From positions 62,001-126,000 of the forward strand of contig NZ_FOJS01000001.1 of the NCBI RefSeq assembly GCF_900111865.1: 64,000 nt of DNA. Reading direction: 5' to 3'. Below the pieces are notes generated by a model. It was not told the origin of the DNA, did no database searches, and saw nothing but the letters and a program-made list of their open reading frames with translations. Shown piece after piece: positions 39,905 to 49,533 of this stretch. Each line of letters starts with the position of its first letter. Positions within the stretch are counted from its first letter, which is position 1. The DNA is from Parageobacillus thermantarcticus. Its GTDB lineage: Bacteria; Bacillota; Bacilli; Bacillales; Anoxybacillaceae. Both the position numbers and the translations under genes were made by a program.

Positions 39905-40999
39905 CTATTGTTTTCTAATATATTTTTCTTTCTGGCGGTTATGTTCCTCTAACGTTTTTGTAAAAATGACATCGCCCGCCGGTGTAGCAAGGAAATACAA
40001 ATAGTCGGTTTTCGCTGGTTTCAACGCCGCTTGAATCGACATTTCCCCAGCGTTCGCAATCGGTCCGGGAGGAAGTCCTTTATGAATATACGTATTATAA
40101 GGAGATTGGACTTTCAAATCTTTATAATAAACACGCTCTTTATGTTTTCCAAGCGCATATAACACAGTAGGATCTGTCTGCAGCGGCATGCCGGTGCGGA
40201 GGCGATTGTAAAATACGCTCGCGATTTTTTCGCGCTCCGCTTTTTTTGTTGCTTCTTCTTCAATTAAAGACGACATCGTTAAAAGCTGATGTGTCGTCAT
40301 ATTCATTTCGTTCCGATCGCGTTCATATTTTGCTAGCACTTTTTCTGTTTTTCTTAACATCGCCTCAACAATTTCCGAAATAGGCGGTTTTTTTTCATGG
40401 AATGAATAAGTGGCAGGAAACAAATAACCTTCTAGCGGGTAGCGGATATTTTTATTTAAAATGTCTTTAGATAAAATAGACGGATATTTTTGAATAAGCT
40501 TTTCGATATATTTGCGGTCGTTTAATTGTTGGAGCACTTCTTCTTTCTTATACCCCGTCTTCTTCGCAATCATCGCAGCAATTTGCGTCAGTTGCGTTCC
40601 TTCCGGAATAGTTAGCTTTAGCCCGCTTTTTTCCGTTACTTTCCCCGTTTTTAATGCGGCGATGATGTCTTCAACTGACATGGATCGGTTTAAATCATAT
40701 TCCCCTGCTTGAAAATCAACATGGTTTTTCAGCTTCACATAATAACGGAACACGAATGAACTTTTAATTAACCGTTTTTCTTCCAATACGTTGGCGATAT
40801 CATTCACGGAAGAACCGATCGGTATCGATACGTGAACAGGAGTATGATCATCCGGATCTACGGGTTGTAACGCTGATTTTATATAGAAATAGCTTCCTGC
40901 TGCAATAGCGATACATGCGGTAAAAATAGCGATGGAAATGATCAATACGATCTTTCGCACAATTTGTGCATCTTTTTGAAAAAACTGGTGATTATCCAT
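39905..40999 (-). CDS. mltG: Endolytic murein transglycosylase MltG
   Basis: MltG is a membrane-bound lytic transglycosylase that cuts nascent glycan strands. The 364 residues show a cytoplasmic start, one membrane helix (IVLIISIAIFTACIAIAAGSYFY), a LysM-like domain (VHVSIPIGSSVNDIANVLEEKRLI) and the YceG catalytic domain with the Glu in SLIEEEATKKAER and NRLRTGMPLQTDPTVLYALG. GAGAGGAGG precedes the ATG. A TATAAT-like -10 lies upstream without a clear -35. Confidence 0.95.
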   Translation of the reverse strand: MDNHQFFQKDAQIVRKIVLIISIAIFTACIAIAAGSYFYIKSALQPVDPDDHTPVHVSIPIGSSVNDIANVLEEKRLIKSSFVFRYYVKLKNHVDFQAGEYDLNRSMSVEDIIAALKTGKVTEKSGLKLTIPEGTQLTQIAAMIAKKTGYKKEEVLQQLNDRKYIEKLIQKYPSILSKDILNKNIRYPLEGYLFPATYSFHEKKPPISEIVEAMLRKTEKVLAKYERDRNEMNMTTHQLLTMSSLIEEEATKKAEREKIASVFYNRLRTGMPLQTDPTVLYALGKHKERVYYKDLKVQSPYNTYIHKGLPPGPIANAGEMSIQAALKPAKTDYLYFLATPAGDVIFTKTLEEHNRQKEKYIRKQ

Positions 41000-41073
41000 G
41001 GAAAACCTCCTCTCACTCGTGATATTATACTACAAATTTTCACATTTTTCGCTATCTGTCTATCCATTTCCAT

Positions 41074-41108
41074 AAAAAAAGATGGCCGATGTTCAACGGC
41101 CATCTTTT
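41074..41108 (-). terminator. Terminator after yrzB
   Basis: AAAAGATGGCCG (41077-41088) and CGGCCATCTTTT (41097-41108), perfect 12-bp stem, 8-base loop, T7 on the minus strand. It closes the ireB-ruvX-yrzB group. Confidence 0.93.
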
Positions 41109-41112
41109 CTTC

Positions 41113-41406
41113 TTACTCCACTTCTTCCTCTTGTTCGGCGCAGAACGTATTCCATACTTCTTCGATCATTTCCCATTCTTCCTCGGATTCGATCGGCAAA
41201 AGCTCTCCTTCTTGCTCCCCATTTCCGGGAATAAATGCCGACACGTGAACTTCCGTCTCTTCCTCATCTTCAAATTCTGCGCCTACCGGATAATAAAACA
41301 CATAAGACTTTCCAAAATCCTCTGATTCAAACGTAAACAATATTTCACATAGTTGCTCGTTGCCATCTTCGTCGACAACGGTAATATGGCGATCTCCGTG
41401 TTCCAT
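41113..41406 (-). CDS. yrzB: YrzB family protein (DUF1292)
   Basis: A small, very acidic 97-residue protein ([33 protein letters not shown], with a Glu-rich C-terminal end) of the YrzB/DUF1292 family. Function unknown to me. It follows ruvX closely with GGAGGAGAAAAG before the ATG, and in Firmicutes it is regularly found with ruvX and the ireB-like gene after alaS. Confidence 0.92.
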   Translation of the reverse strand: MEHGDRHITVVDEDGNEQLCEILFTFESEDFGKSYVFYYPVGAEFEDEEETEVHVSAFIPGNGEQEGELLPIESEEEWEMIEEVWNTFCAEQEEEVE

Positions 41407-41420
41407 CTTTTCTCCTCCAT

Positions 41421-41837
41421 TTACTGTTTGCTGTCAAGATACGACTGTAAAATAACAACAGCCGCCATTTTATCAATCACTTTCCTTCTTTTTTTTCGGC
41501 TGACGTCAGCCGCGATTAACATTCGCTCTGCCGCCATGGTGGACAACCGCTCGTCCCACAATATGACGGGAAGCGAAAACTCGCGTTCAAGCACTTTCGC
41601 AAAGCGCCGGCTCGCCTCCGCGCGCGGTCCGACCGTGCCATTCATATTTTTCGGAAATCCGACGACGATCGTATCGACTTTGTATTCATCGATAATTTCG
41701 CGGAGCCGTTTTAATCCGTATTCTCCTTGTTCCTCGTCGATCGAAATCGTTTCAATTCCTTGGGCAGTCCAACCTAATTCATCGCTGACGGCCACCCCAA
41801 GCGTCTTTGTGCCTAAATCAAGCCCCAATACACGCAT
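41421..41837 (-). CDS. ruvX: Holliday junction resolvase-like RuvX/YqgF
   Basis: RuvX has an RNase H-like fold and is needed for 16S rRNA 5'-end processing or acts as a putative resolvase. The 138-residue protein has the first acidic motif [19 protein letters not shown], the [11 protein letters not shown] motif, and [14 protein letters not shown] with the later acidic residues. Starts with AAAGGATTAACGT and ATG, 3 bases after the ireB-like stop. Confidence 0.96.
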   Translation of the reverse strand: MRVLGLDLGTKTLGVAVSDELGWTAQGIETISIDEEQGEYGLKRLREIIDEYKVDTIVVGFPKNMNGTVGPRAEASRRFAKVLEREFSLPVILWDERLSTMAAERMLIAADVSRKKRRKVIDKMAAVVILQSYLDSKQ

Positions 41838-41840
41838 ACG

Positions 41841-42107
41841 TTAATCCTTTCGCTGCCCTTGTAAATAGAATTTTACTAATTCCTCAATTAATTCATCGCG
41901 CTCCACTTTGCGAATTAGTGCCCGGGCATCTTTATGGCGAGGGATGTAAGCAGGGTCGCCAGATAATAAATAACCGACAATTTGATTGATCGGATTGTAC
42001 CCTTTTTCTTGAAGAGCGTCATACACCGTCAGCAGCACTTCACGAATGTTCGTCTCGGCCGGCTCTTCAGAAAAATGAAACTGCATCGTTTGGTCAAATG
42101 AGCTCAC
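41841..42107 (-). CDS. yrzL: IreB family regulatory protein (YrzL, DUF965)
   Basis: An 88-residue protein ([49 protein letters not shown]) of the IreB family. In Enterococcus IreB is a phosphorylation target of the IreK kinase affecting cephalosporin resistance. The role in this species is open. The start is GTG 42107, 8 bases after GAGG and matching the family start. The frame to 42116 is not needed. Between alaS and ruvX. Confidence 0.92.
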   Translation of the reverse strand: MSSFDQTMQFHFSEEPAETNIREVLLTVYDALQEKGYNPINQIVGYLLSGDPAYIPRHKDARALIRKVERDELIEELVKFYLQGQRKD

Positions 42108-42177
42108 CGTCTCCACCTCGCTCTCCGTTCTGGCATCTCCCTATCTTACATCCATTGTACACTATCTCCATCAATTA

Positions 42178-44814
42178 TCAAACGGATTTTACCCATGTTT
42201 CGACATACTGCAATGCTTCCCTGACTTTGCTTGGGTCTTTTCCGCCAGCTTGCGCCATGTCAGCGCGGCCGCCGCCACCGCCGCCGCAACGAGCAGCAAC
42301 TTCTTTAATCAATTTTCCAGCATGGTATCCTTTTTCAATCAAGTCATTCGTCACTCCGGCGATCAAGCTTACTTTTTCCCCTTGCACCGCCGCTAATACG
42401 ATAATCGCCGAGCCTAATTTTTGTTTTAGTTCATCAACCATTGTGCGCAAATGATTCATGTCAGACGCGCTCACCTTGCTTGCTAGTACAGGAATTCCGT
42501 TCACTTCTTTCACTTTGTTGACAAGGTTGGCCGCTTCCATGTTTCCAAGGCGCGCCGCCAGCGATTCGTTTTCGCGTTGCAATTGGCGAATTTCGTTCAT
42601 TAGCGCGTCGATGCGGTGGGCGATTTCTTTCGGGCTCGTTTTTAATTTTTGCGCGACTTCTTGCAGCAAGGCGATTTGTTCATTCATGAAGCGATACGCC
42701 GCTTCTCCTGTCACCGCTTCAATCCGGCGAGTGCCTGCGCCAATGCCTGATTCAGAAACGATTTTAAATAAGCCGATTGCCGAAGTGTTTGGCACATGGC
42801 AGCCTCCGCAAAGCTCCAAACTGTAGTCGCCTACTTGCACGACGCGGACGATATCCCCATATTTTTCGCCGAATAAAGCCATTGCGCCCATCGCTTTTGC
42901 TTCCGCAAGCGGTTTATAGAAAATATCGACAGGAATGCTGCGCCAAATTTTTTCGTTGACAATCGCTTCAATGCGCTCTAGCTCCTCCGGTTTCACTTGT
43001 CCGAAATGTGAGAAGTCAAAGCGCAAGCGGTCTGGGGCGACTAGCGATCCCGCTTGGTTGACGTGCGGGCCAAGCACGTCTTTTAGCGCTTGATGCAATA
43101 AATGTGTCGCCGTATGATTTTTCACAATGTTCGCCCGTTTCGCTTCATCGATTCGCGCCGTGTATGTTTCGCCTTTTTTCACCGTTCCTTTTTCGACGAT
43201 GATATGATGCAAATGTTGTCCGTTTGGCGCTTTTTGGACATCTTTTACAAACGCTCTCGTCGTTTCGTTTTCCAGCCATCCTTGGTCAGCGATTTGGCCG
43301 CCGCTTTCCGCGTAGAACGGCGTTACATCTAATATAATTTGCGCTTCTTCTCCTTCGCTTACTTCATCAGCAAGATTTCCATCTTTTACGATCACGGTTA
43401 CTTCCGATTGCGCACATAGCTCGTCATAACCGATGAAACGGCTTTCGACTTTAATATCGCCGAGCACGCCGCCTTGCACTTGCATCGAGTCAACGTCTTG
43501 CCGAGCGGCGCGGGCGCGCTCCCGTTGGCGCTCCATTTCCCGTTCGAATCCTTCGTGATCGACTTTCATTCCTTCTTCTTGCGCGTATTCTTCCGTTAAT
43601 TCCACAGGAAAACCATATGTGTCATAAAGGCGGAACGCATCTTCCCCGGAAATGACATCGCTGCCGCGCTCTTTTTCTTTTTGGATGACGCTTGCTAAAA
43701 TCGCCAATCCTTCATGCAGCGTTTCATGGAAACGTTCTTCTTCGTTTTTGATAACTTTTTGAATAAACGCCGCTTTTTCTTTCACTTCCGGATAAAAATC
43801 ACTCATGATTTCACCGACAACCGGCACTAACTCGTACATAAACGGACGCTCAATATGGAGGTGTTTTGCATAACGAACTGCGCGGCGCAGCAAGCGGCGC
43901 AACACATAGCCACGACCTTCGTTGGATGGAAGCGCTCCATCGCCGATAGCAAACGTGACCGTCCGGATATGGTCGGCAATCACTTTAAACGCCACGTCTT
44001 TTTCCGTATCGCTGCCGTACTTTTCCCCGGAAATTTTCTCTGTCGCGCGAATGATCGGCATAAATAAATCCGTTTCAAAATTTGTCGGCGCTCCTTGCAA
44101 AATCGAGCACATCCGCTCCAATCCCATGCCTGTATCAATGTTTTTCTTTGGAAGCGGCGTATACGTGCCGTCTGGATTATGATTAAATTGTGAAAACACG
44201 AGATTCCATACTTCTAAATAGCGATCGTTCTCCCCGCCTGGATACAATTCCGGATCATTCGGATCATTTCCGAACTCTTCGCCACGATCGTAAAAAATTT
44301 CCGTGTTCGGACCGCTCGGGCCTTCACCAATATCCCAAAAGTTTCCTTCCAAACGGATGATCCGCTCTTCCGGAAGGCCAATTTCTTTATGCCAAATTTC
44401 AAACGCTTCATCATCTTCCGGATGAATCGTTACCGACAATCGCTCTGGTTCAAAACCAATCCATTTTTCACTTGTTAAAAATTCCCATGCCCAATGGATG
44501 GCTTCCCGCTTAAAATAATCGCCGATCGAAAAATTTCCGAGCATTTCGAAAAATGTATGATGACGTGCCGTTTTCCCAACATTCTCAATATCGTTTGTGC
44601 GAATGGACTTTTGCACATTGCAAATGCGCGGGTTATCCGGAACTACGCGGCCATCAAAATATTTTTTTAATGTAGCGACACCGCTGTTAATCCACAGCAA
44701 AGACGGGTCGTCAACAGGAATGAGCGACGCGCTCGGCTCGACCGCGTGGCCTTTTTCTTTGAAAAAGTCCAAAAACATTTTCCTTACTTGTGCTGAAGTA
44801 AGCTTTTTCATCAT
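42178..44814 (-). CDS. alaS: Alanyl-tRNA synthetase
   Basis: AlaS charges tRNA-Ala and edits mischarged Ser/Gly. The 878-residue class II enzyme shows the aminoacylation domain ([35 protein letters not shown]), the editing domain with [11 protein letters not shown] and [10 protein letters not shown] zinc ligands, and the C-terminal DHHA1/oligomerisation domain with a striking Gly run ([16 protein letters not shown]). GGGAGGATT precedes ATGATG. A T-box leader with an Ala specifier controls it. Confidence 0.99.
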   Translation of the reverse strand: MMKKLTSAQVRKMFLDFFKEKGHAVEPSASLIPVDDPSLLWINSGVATLKKYFDGRVVPDNPRICNVQKSIRTNDIENVGKTARHHTFFEMLGNFSIGDYFKREAIHWAWEFLTSEKWIGFEPERLSVTIHPEDDEAFEIWHKEIGLPEERIIRLEGNFWDIGEGPSGPNTEIFYDRGEEFGNDPNDPELYPGGENDRYLEVWNLVFSQFNHNPDGTYTPLPKKNIDTGMGLERMCSILQGAPTNFETDLFMPIIRATEKISGEKYGSDTEKDVAFKVIADHIRTVTFAIGDGALPSNEGRGYVLRRLLRRAVRYAKHLHIERPFMYELVPVVGEIMSDFYPEVKEKAAFIQKVIKNEEERFHETLHEGLAILASVIQKEKERGSDVISGEDAFRLYDTYGFPVELTEEYAQEEGMKVDHEGFEREMERQRERARAARQDVDSMQVQGGVLGDIKVESRFIGYDELCAQSEVTVIVKDGNLADEVSEGEEAQIILDVTPFYAESGGQIADQGWLENETTRAFVKDVQKAPNGQHLHHIIVEKGTVKKGETYTARIDEAKRANIVKNHTATHLLHQALKDVLGPHVNQAGSLVAPDRLRFDFSHFGQVKPEELERIEAIVNEKIWRSIPVDIFYKPLAEAKAMGAMALFGEKYGDIVRVVQVGDYSLELCGGCHVPNTSAIGLFKIVSESGIGAGTRRIEAVTGEAAYRFMNEQIALLQEVAQKLKTSPKEIAHRIDALMNEIRQLQRENESLAARLGNMEAANLVNKVKEVNGIPVLASKVSASDMNHLRTMVDELKQKLGSAIIVLAAVQGEKVSLIAGVTNDLIEKGYHAGKLIKEVAARCGGGGGGRADMAQAGGKDPSKVREALQYVETWVKSV

Positions 44815-44850
44815 AATCCTCCCTTTCTACGCCATATGGAACTTGAATAT

Positions 44851-45108
44851 AAAAAACTCTCATCCCCTTCAGGGACGAGAGTTATGCTCGCGGTACCACC
44901 CTGTTTATGAACGTTAAGCCGTTCATCCCCTCTAACGCCGTAACGTGGCGATACGTCAGGTTTTGCCTGCGCTCCGGATTAGCGTTCTGTTACCCTTCAT
45001 CTGGAATTTCTTTCAGCCACGGAAATTCCTCTCTGTGCGCGAACACGCGCTTTAAGATGGACTGTAACATACTCGATCCGTCATCGCGTTATGTATTCAC
45101 TTTTTCAT
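44851..45108 (-). promoter_or_regulatory. T-box riboswitch (alanine) upstream of alaS
   Basis: The minus strand carries the T-box core AGGGTGGTACCGCG (44889-44902), whose UGG-type bulge pairs with the uncharged tRNA end. This is followed by a terminator hairpin AACTCTCGTCCC/GGGGATGAGAGTT with a T6 run (44851-44883). Upstream is a stem I region. Its specifier codon reads GCT (Ala) at 44981-44983 in the context GAACGCTAA. Uncharged tRNA-Ala would favour the antiterminator and alaS expression. Confidence 0.94.
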
Positions 45109-45114
45109 TGAATG

Positions 45115-45143
45115 ATTATAGACAAGCGGCTTTTATTTGTCAA
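45115..45143 (-). promoter_or_regulatory. Consensus promoter of alaS
   Basis: Minus strand TTGACA (45138-45143), 17 bases, TATAAT (45115-45120), a perfect sigma-A promoter. The -35 overlaps the last codons of yrrI. Confidence 0.93.
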
Positions 45144-46201
45144 TGCGGCCGATAATGTTCTTTCCAATGAAGAAGAGCGACTTTTAATACCGCAAGAAGC
45201 GGCACGGCAATAATAAGGCCAAGCACCCCCGCTATTTCCCCGCCAAAAAATAACGCAAACATAATCATAAGCGGATGCATGTGCAAACTTTTTCCGACGA
45301 TCAACGGTGATAAAATATTGCCTTCCAAAAATTGAAGAAAAAAAATGATGGCAGAGACAATCAGCACCATTTTAAGCGAAACGGTAGCTGCCAAAATCAC
45401 GGCGGGAACCGCCCCGATAATCGGTCCAAAATAAGGAATAACATTAGTTGCCCCAATAATAAACCCGAGTAAAAGCGGATATTCCATGCCCGCGATCCAT
45501 AACGCAAGCGCAGCAACCGTTCCGATGATGAATCCTACAAACAATTGGCCGCGGATATAGTTGCCAAGCGATTCATCTACATCTTTCAAAAACGCAACTC
45601 CCGGTTCACGCCACCGTTTCGGAGTCATGTACCACACCGCTTTTTTCAGCTGATCGATATCTTTCAACATGTAAAAAACGATAAACGGAATGAGCAAAAA
45701 CAACAGCGCGGAATTCACAAGCCCTTTTATTCCGTTCATAACCGCCGTTAACGCGTTCGCTGCCGCTTGTTCCAGCTGCATAAGCATCGCTTCGATTCTT
45801 GTATGAATCTCCATTGGCCATGCCGATGTTTCATTGTGGATTTGTTTTGTCCAGCTCCGGTATGTCTCCGCCAATGCCGGCAAGCTTTCGCTCAAGTCTT
45901 TTAGCTGTTGGATGAACAACGGAATTCCTTTATAAAAGCCGTAGCCCACGCCGCCGAAAAAAAGAAAATAAATCAATAAAATCGCCATCCAGCGCGGAAT
46001 GCCTTGTTCATGAATGTATTCCACCAACGGATGCAATAAGTATGTAATAAACGCGGCGATAAAAAATGGAATAAGTGCAGCAATAAATAAATGCACAACC
46101 GGCAGCCATACTTCCTTCATGCGAACAATTAAGTAAATCATCATAACAACAAGCAGCCATTTGCTCACGCGAATGATGGACAACCATTGCTTCTCCCCCA
46201 T
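45140..46201 (-). CDS. yrrI: AI-2E family transporter (YrrI)
   Basis: A 353-residue polytopic membrane protein of the AI-2E/PerM permease family. It shows several N-terminal helices, a long extracellular-like loop (FIQQLKDLSESLPALAETYRSW), and the C-terminal core with GFIIGATNVIPYFGPIIGAVPAVILA and NILSPLIVGKSLHMHPL. Some relatives export AI-2, others are Na+/H+ antiporters, so the substrate is not assigned. The start is ATG 46201 after GGAGGTGCTGCC. The frame opens earlier at 46261 without a good site. Confidence 0.93.
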   Translation of the reverse strand: MGEKQWLSIIRVSKWLLVVMMIYLIVRMKEVWLPVVHLFIAALIPFFIAAFITYLLHPLVEYIHEQGIPRWMAILLIYFLFFGGVGYGFYKGIPLFIQQLKDLSESLPALAETYRSWTKQIHNETSAWPMEIHTRIEAMLMQLEQAAANALTAVMNGIKGLVNSALLFLLIPFIVFYMLKDIDQLKKAVWYMTPKRWREPGVAFLKDVDESLGNYIRGQLFVGFIIGTVAALALWIAGMEYPLLLGFIIGATNVIPYFGPIIGAVPAVILAATVSLKMVLIVSAIIFFLQFLEGNILSPLIVGKSLHMHPLMIMFALFFGGEIAGVLGLIIAVPLLAVLKVALLHWKEHYRPH

Positions 46202-46246
46202 GGCAGCACCTCCTATCGTTAGTGTAGGAGCAGAAAGCAGAATTAT

Positions 46247-46292
46247 ACAAAAAAGCGCCAATTCCCGTAAGGAACAACAGGAATTGGCGCTT
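46247..46292 (-). terminator. Terminator after yrzQ
   Basis: AAGCGCCAATTCC (46253-46265) and GGAATTGGCGCTT (46280-46292), perfect 13-bp stem with T6 on the minus strand. Confidence 0.92.
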
Positions 46293-46300
46293 GCTTATTT

Positions 46301-46435
46301 TTAACGAATCGCTTTCGCTAAACGGCGGCGCATTTTTTTCATGGAACGATTGTTCAGCCAATCGTTACGTTGTGCTAACTGGTAAGCAGCAACTCCTAAT
46401 CCTAACGCTAACAAAGAGGTCATTGCACGATTCAT
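46301..46435 (-). CDS. yrzQ: YrzQ family small protein (DUF3918)
   Basis: A 44-residue basic protein reading MNRAMTSLLALGLGVAAYQLA, then NNRSMKKMRRRLAKAIR. It matches the YrzQ/DUF3918 family in its N-terminal hydrophobic segment and its RSMK(K/R)MRRR end. GGAGGGAACGAGC precedes ATG 46435 and a strong terminator follows. A membrane-associated role is likely, function unknown. Located between yrzR and yrrI as in Bacillus. Confidence 0.88.
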   Translation of the reverse strand: MNRAMTSLLALGLGVAAYQLAQRNDWLNNRSMKKMRRRLAKAIR

Positions 46436-46447
46436 GCTCGTTCCCTC

Positions 46448-46639
46448 CTAAAATCGGATCGTGCGCTCATGTTCATCGAACAAGTCGTCTAACGAGCTTA
46501 ACGTCCCGTCTTCCTCGACTTGATGTGCGTGAATCATCCCTTTTGCAACAGAAAGCTCGATAAAGCAATCCCAGCAATAATATTGGTTGACACCGATTTT
46601 ACCTAAATTTTTACTTTTGCAATTTGGGCAAATGAGCAC
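46448..46639 (-). CDS. yrzR: YrzR, small zinc-ribbon-like protein
   Basis: A 63-residue protein with two CxxC pairs, ICPNCKSKNLG and YYCWDCFIE, consistent with a zinc ribbon, and an acidic C-terminal half (DDLFDEHERTI). It corresponds to YrzR at this locus. The start is a GTG (46639) 11 bases after GGAG, rather long spacing, so the exact start is somewhat uncertain. Function unknown. Confidence 0.82.
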   Translation of the reverse strand: MLICPNCKSKNLGKIGVNQYYCWDCFIELSVAKGMIHAHQVEEDGTLSSLDDLFDEHERTIRF

Positions 46640-46654
46640 AAACAGCCACTCTCC

Positions 46655-47128
46655 TTATATCGTTGTGTTTACAATAATCGCTTCTTCCCCGACCGTAAAG
46701 GGAACAGCGTCCATTCGCTTTTTCCCTTCCGTCAAATCAGCAAAAAAACCTTCTGTAATTTCATATCCTCCGATTATGCCCAATTGCCCGTGAAAATATA
46801 CATCTTCCAACAATCCAAGCTTCCGGCCGTCCACGGTCATCACCGGTTTTCCGGCAATTCCGCGTTCGCTGTAAAGAGAGTAGCCAGTTTGCAAAGAAGA
46901 AAGCGATCGTAAAAGCGCAGCATCATTAACGACGACCCCATCCGCTCCAAACGCTTGAATGCCGTGAAGCGGAAGATACCGATGGCGCGCAAACCACCCT
47001 TTGCTTTCGACGATAAATCCTTGGACTTTTCCCGTATTGGTAAAGCAAATGTCGCTTATTTTTCCAATAGTTTTCCCTGTTTTTTGCTCATATACGGGAA
47101 GCCCTTTCATATGTGAAAATGTCCGCAA
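46655..47128 (-). CDS. yrrD: YrrD, PRC-barrel domain protein
   Basis: Two PRC-barrel-like repeats are visible: MKGLPVYEQKTGKTIGKISDICF and GIAGKPVMTVDGRKLGLLEDVYFHGQLG. Such domains mediate protein or RNA contacts and occur in RimM and photosystem proteins. Function here is unknown. I choose TTG 47128 (157 residues, MRTFSHMKG), six bases after GGTGGAG. ATG 47110 is an alternative and the open frame to 47182 overlaps recD2. It follows recD2 directly. Confidence 0.8.
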   Translation of the reverse strand: MRTFSHMKGLPVYEQKTGKTIGKISDICFTNTGKVQGFIVESKGWFARHRYLPLHGIQAFGADGVVVNDAALLRSLSSLQTGYSLYSERGIAGKPVMTVDGRKLGLLEDVYFHGQLGIIGGYEITEGFFADLTEGKKRMDAVPFTVGEEAIIVNTTI

Positions 47129-47162
47129 AGATCTCTCCACCTTTCCGGCATATTTAGCTTGG

Positions 47163-49517
47163 CTAGTTATCCATAAAATCATACGGTGAAACGTTTTCCA
47201 TTCCGATGTTCGCGTCTTCCATCGGCAGTTCTCCCTCTACAGCAGGCACAAGGGATTTTCGCAATTTTTCCATCAGCGTTGTTTGCCGGGAGCCATCATC
47301 GCTGCGGGCAACCCCTAATTTAAACGCCTCTTCTTCGCCGCATAAAATTAAAAATTGTTTGCTTCTTGTCACAGCTGTATATAATAAATTTCGCTTTAAC
47401 ATGCGATAATAGCTTTTGACAACCGGCAAAATGACAATCGGAAACTCGCTTCCTTGCGATTTATGAATCGAACAGCAGTACGCGTGCGTAATTTGCGACA
47501 AATCTTGCCGCGAATACGTCACCTCGATGCCATCAAAAGAAACGACGACTAAATCTTGCTTTTCCGTATTTTCTTTCGCGTAAAAAATGGCGACAATTTC
47601 CCCGATGTCCCCATTAAACACATTGTCATCAGGCTGATTGACAAGCTGGAGCACCTTATCGCCAACTCGATATACGACATCGCCAACCGAAAGTTCCCGC
47701 TTTTTCTCGGATTTCGGGTTAAACAAATCTTGCAGCACTTGATTGAGGCGGTCAATTCCAGCAGGACCGCGATACATCGGAGCAAGCACTTGTATATCTT
47801 TTACGGAGAAGCCTTTTTTGCGCGCGTTATCGGCAATTTGCCGAACAACTTCAGCAACTTGCGAAGTTTGGCAGCGAATGAATGAGCGGTCCGCCTTTGG
47901 CGTGGTTAAATCCGGAGGAATGACCCCGTTTTTCATTTGGTGCGCCAATTCGATAATCGAGGAACCTTCCGCTTGCCGATACACTTCAGTTAGCCGAATG
48001 GTCGGGATGACGCCCGCTTGCAACAAATCTTTTAACACTTGTCCCGGTCCGACAGACGGCAGCTGATCTTCATCGCCGACGAGAATCACTTGCATGCCGT
48101 CCGGAATCGACTTAAATAACTGATTGGCCAGCCACGTATCAACCATCGACATTTCATCAACGATCAAAAGCTTGCCGCTAATGGGCTCGTCCTCATCATG
48201 CGTAAAACCTTCCGCCCCATTCCATCCGAGTAAACGATGAATCGTCACCGCAGGCAATCCCGTCGCTTCGCTCATTCTCTTTGCCGCTCTTCCCGTCGGC
48301 GCGGCGAGCAAAATCGGAAACGGATCGTCTTTCGTGTAATCTTTCGGATCGAGGGAAAAACCGTGCAAATCAGCGAAAATTTCTACGATCCCTTTGATCA
48401 CCGTCGTTTTTCCGGTGCCAGGGCCTCCGGTCAAAATAAACAGCGGGGAAGAAAGCGCTTGTCGAATCGCTTCTTTTTGCGAAGGGGCATATTGAACGGA
48501 TAAACGTTCCTCCAGCCTTCCGAGCGCCAATAAAAACTCCGATTCCGGAAACGCCATTACCGCTTCCGTTTGCTGTAACAGGCGCTTCACATTTGTCACG
48601 ATCCCTTTTTCGGCAAAATAAAGCGACGGAATATAAAATTTTTCGTCTTCATTGATTAACTTGCCTTCCTCGGCAAGCATTAACAACATTTGTCCGATCA
48701 CTTCTTCACTGATCGTTTCGTTTCGCTTTGCTTCCAAAAGCTGTTTGACGTTTCCGATGAGCTGCCTTTCTGTCACATACACATGCCCTTCTTGGAGGCA
48801 ATTCTGTTCAATTACAAACAAACACGCGGCGCGGATGCGCGCAGGATGATTGCCGGAAATGCCAAGCCGGTAGCCTAATTCGTCGGCGCGGCCAAATCCG
48901 ATTCCTTCGACATCTTCGACAAGCTGGTAAGGGTTTTGCTGGATCACGGAAAGCGCTTCATCTTGGTATACTTGATAAATTTTCATCGACAACTGCGGAC
49001 CAAAACCAAATTGGGAAAGCGCGATCATCGTTTGCTCCAGCCCTTCATGAGCGCGCAACGCATCATACAGCTCTTTTGCTCTTTGCTTTGACAACTTCGG
49101 AACATCGTCCAATACGCTAGGGTCTGCTAAAATTTTGGAAATCGCGTTTTCGCCAAGCGCTTCGACGATCGCTTTTGCCGTTTTTTTCCCGATTCCTTTA
49201 AACAAATTGCTTGACAAATAGTGAATGATACCGTCCTTTGTGTTTGGGAATTGCTTGCGAAAATGCGCTACGACATATTGCCTGCCAAACTTCGGATGGT
49301 CACGAAATTTCCCGTAAAAAATATACGTATCATGTTCGTTCATTTTTGGGAAATATCCGGTGACAACAACTTCTTGTTCATCGTACGCTTCGTTCGTTTC
49401 CTCGACTCGGACGCGAACAACGGAATAGAGGTTCGCTTCATTATGAAAAATGGTGGAAATATAGGATCCTTTAATAAACGATGTTTCCCCGAAAACAAAT
49501 GATTCCGGTTGCTGCAT
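47163..49517 (-). CDS. recD2: ATP-dependent DNA helicase RecD2 (YrrC)
   Basis: RecD2 is a 5'-3' superfamily 1B helicase outside RecBCD, involved in replication fork repair. The 784 residues show the RecD2 N-terminal OB and HhH regions (NLFKGIGKKTAKAIVEALG, VEGIGFGRADELGYRLG), Walker A GGPGTGKTTVIKG, Walker B LLIVDEMSMVD, GDEDQLPSVGPG, and the C-terminal UvrD-like CSIHKSQGSEFP and YTAVTRSK. GGGGATTCC precedes the ATG. It follows yrrB. Confidence 0.97.
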   Translation of the reverse strand: MQQPESFVFGETSFIKGSYISTIFHNEANLYSVVRVRVEETNEAYDEQEVVVTGYFPKMNEHDTYIFYGKFRDHPKFGRQYVVAHFRKQFPNTKDGIIHYLSSNLFKGIGKKTAKAIVEALGENAISKILADPSVLDDVPKLSKQRAKELYDALRAHEGLEQTMIALSQFGFGPQLSMKIYQVYQDEALSVIQQNPYQLVEDVEGIGFGRADELGYRLGISGNHPARIRAACLFVIEQNCLQEGHVYVTERQLIGNVKQLLEAKRNETISEEVIGQMLLMLAEEGKLINEDEKFYIPSLYFAEKGIVTNVKRLLQQTEAVMAFPESEFLLALGRLEERLSVQYAPSQKEAIRQALSSPLFILTGGPGTGKTTVIKGIVEIFADLHGFSLDPKDYTKDDPFPILLAAPTGRAAKRMSEATGLPAVTIHRLLGWNGAEGFTHDEDEPISGKLLIVDEMSMVDTWLANQLFKSIPDGMQVILVGDEDQLPSVGPGQVLKDLLQAGVIPTIRLTEVYRQAEGSSIIELAHQMKNGVIPPDLTTPKADRSFIRCQTSQVAEVVRQIADNARKKGFSVKDIQVLAPMYRGPAGIDRLNQVLQDLFNPKSEKKRELSVGDVVYRVGDKVLQLVNQPDDNVFNGDIGEIVAIFYAKENTEKQDLVVVSFDGIEVTYSRQDLSQITHAYCCSIHKSQGSEFPIVILPVVKSYYRMLKRNLLYTAVTRSKQFLILCGEEEAFKLGVARSDDGSRQTTLMEKLRKSLVPAVEGELPMEDANIGMENVSPYDFMDN

Positions 49518-49533
49518 GGAATCCCCTGCCCTT

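Noticed and set aside
41353-41844. 163-codon open frame antisense to ruvX and yrzB
   Set aside because: Covers two real genes on the other strand, low-complexity Ser-rich product.
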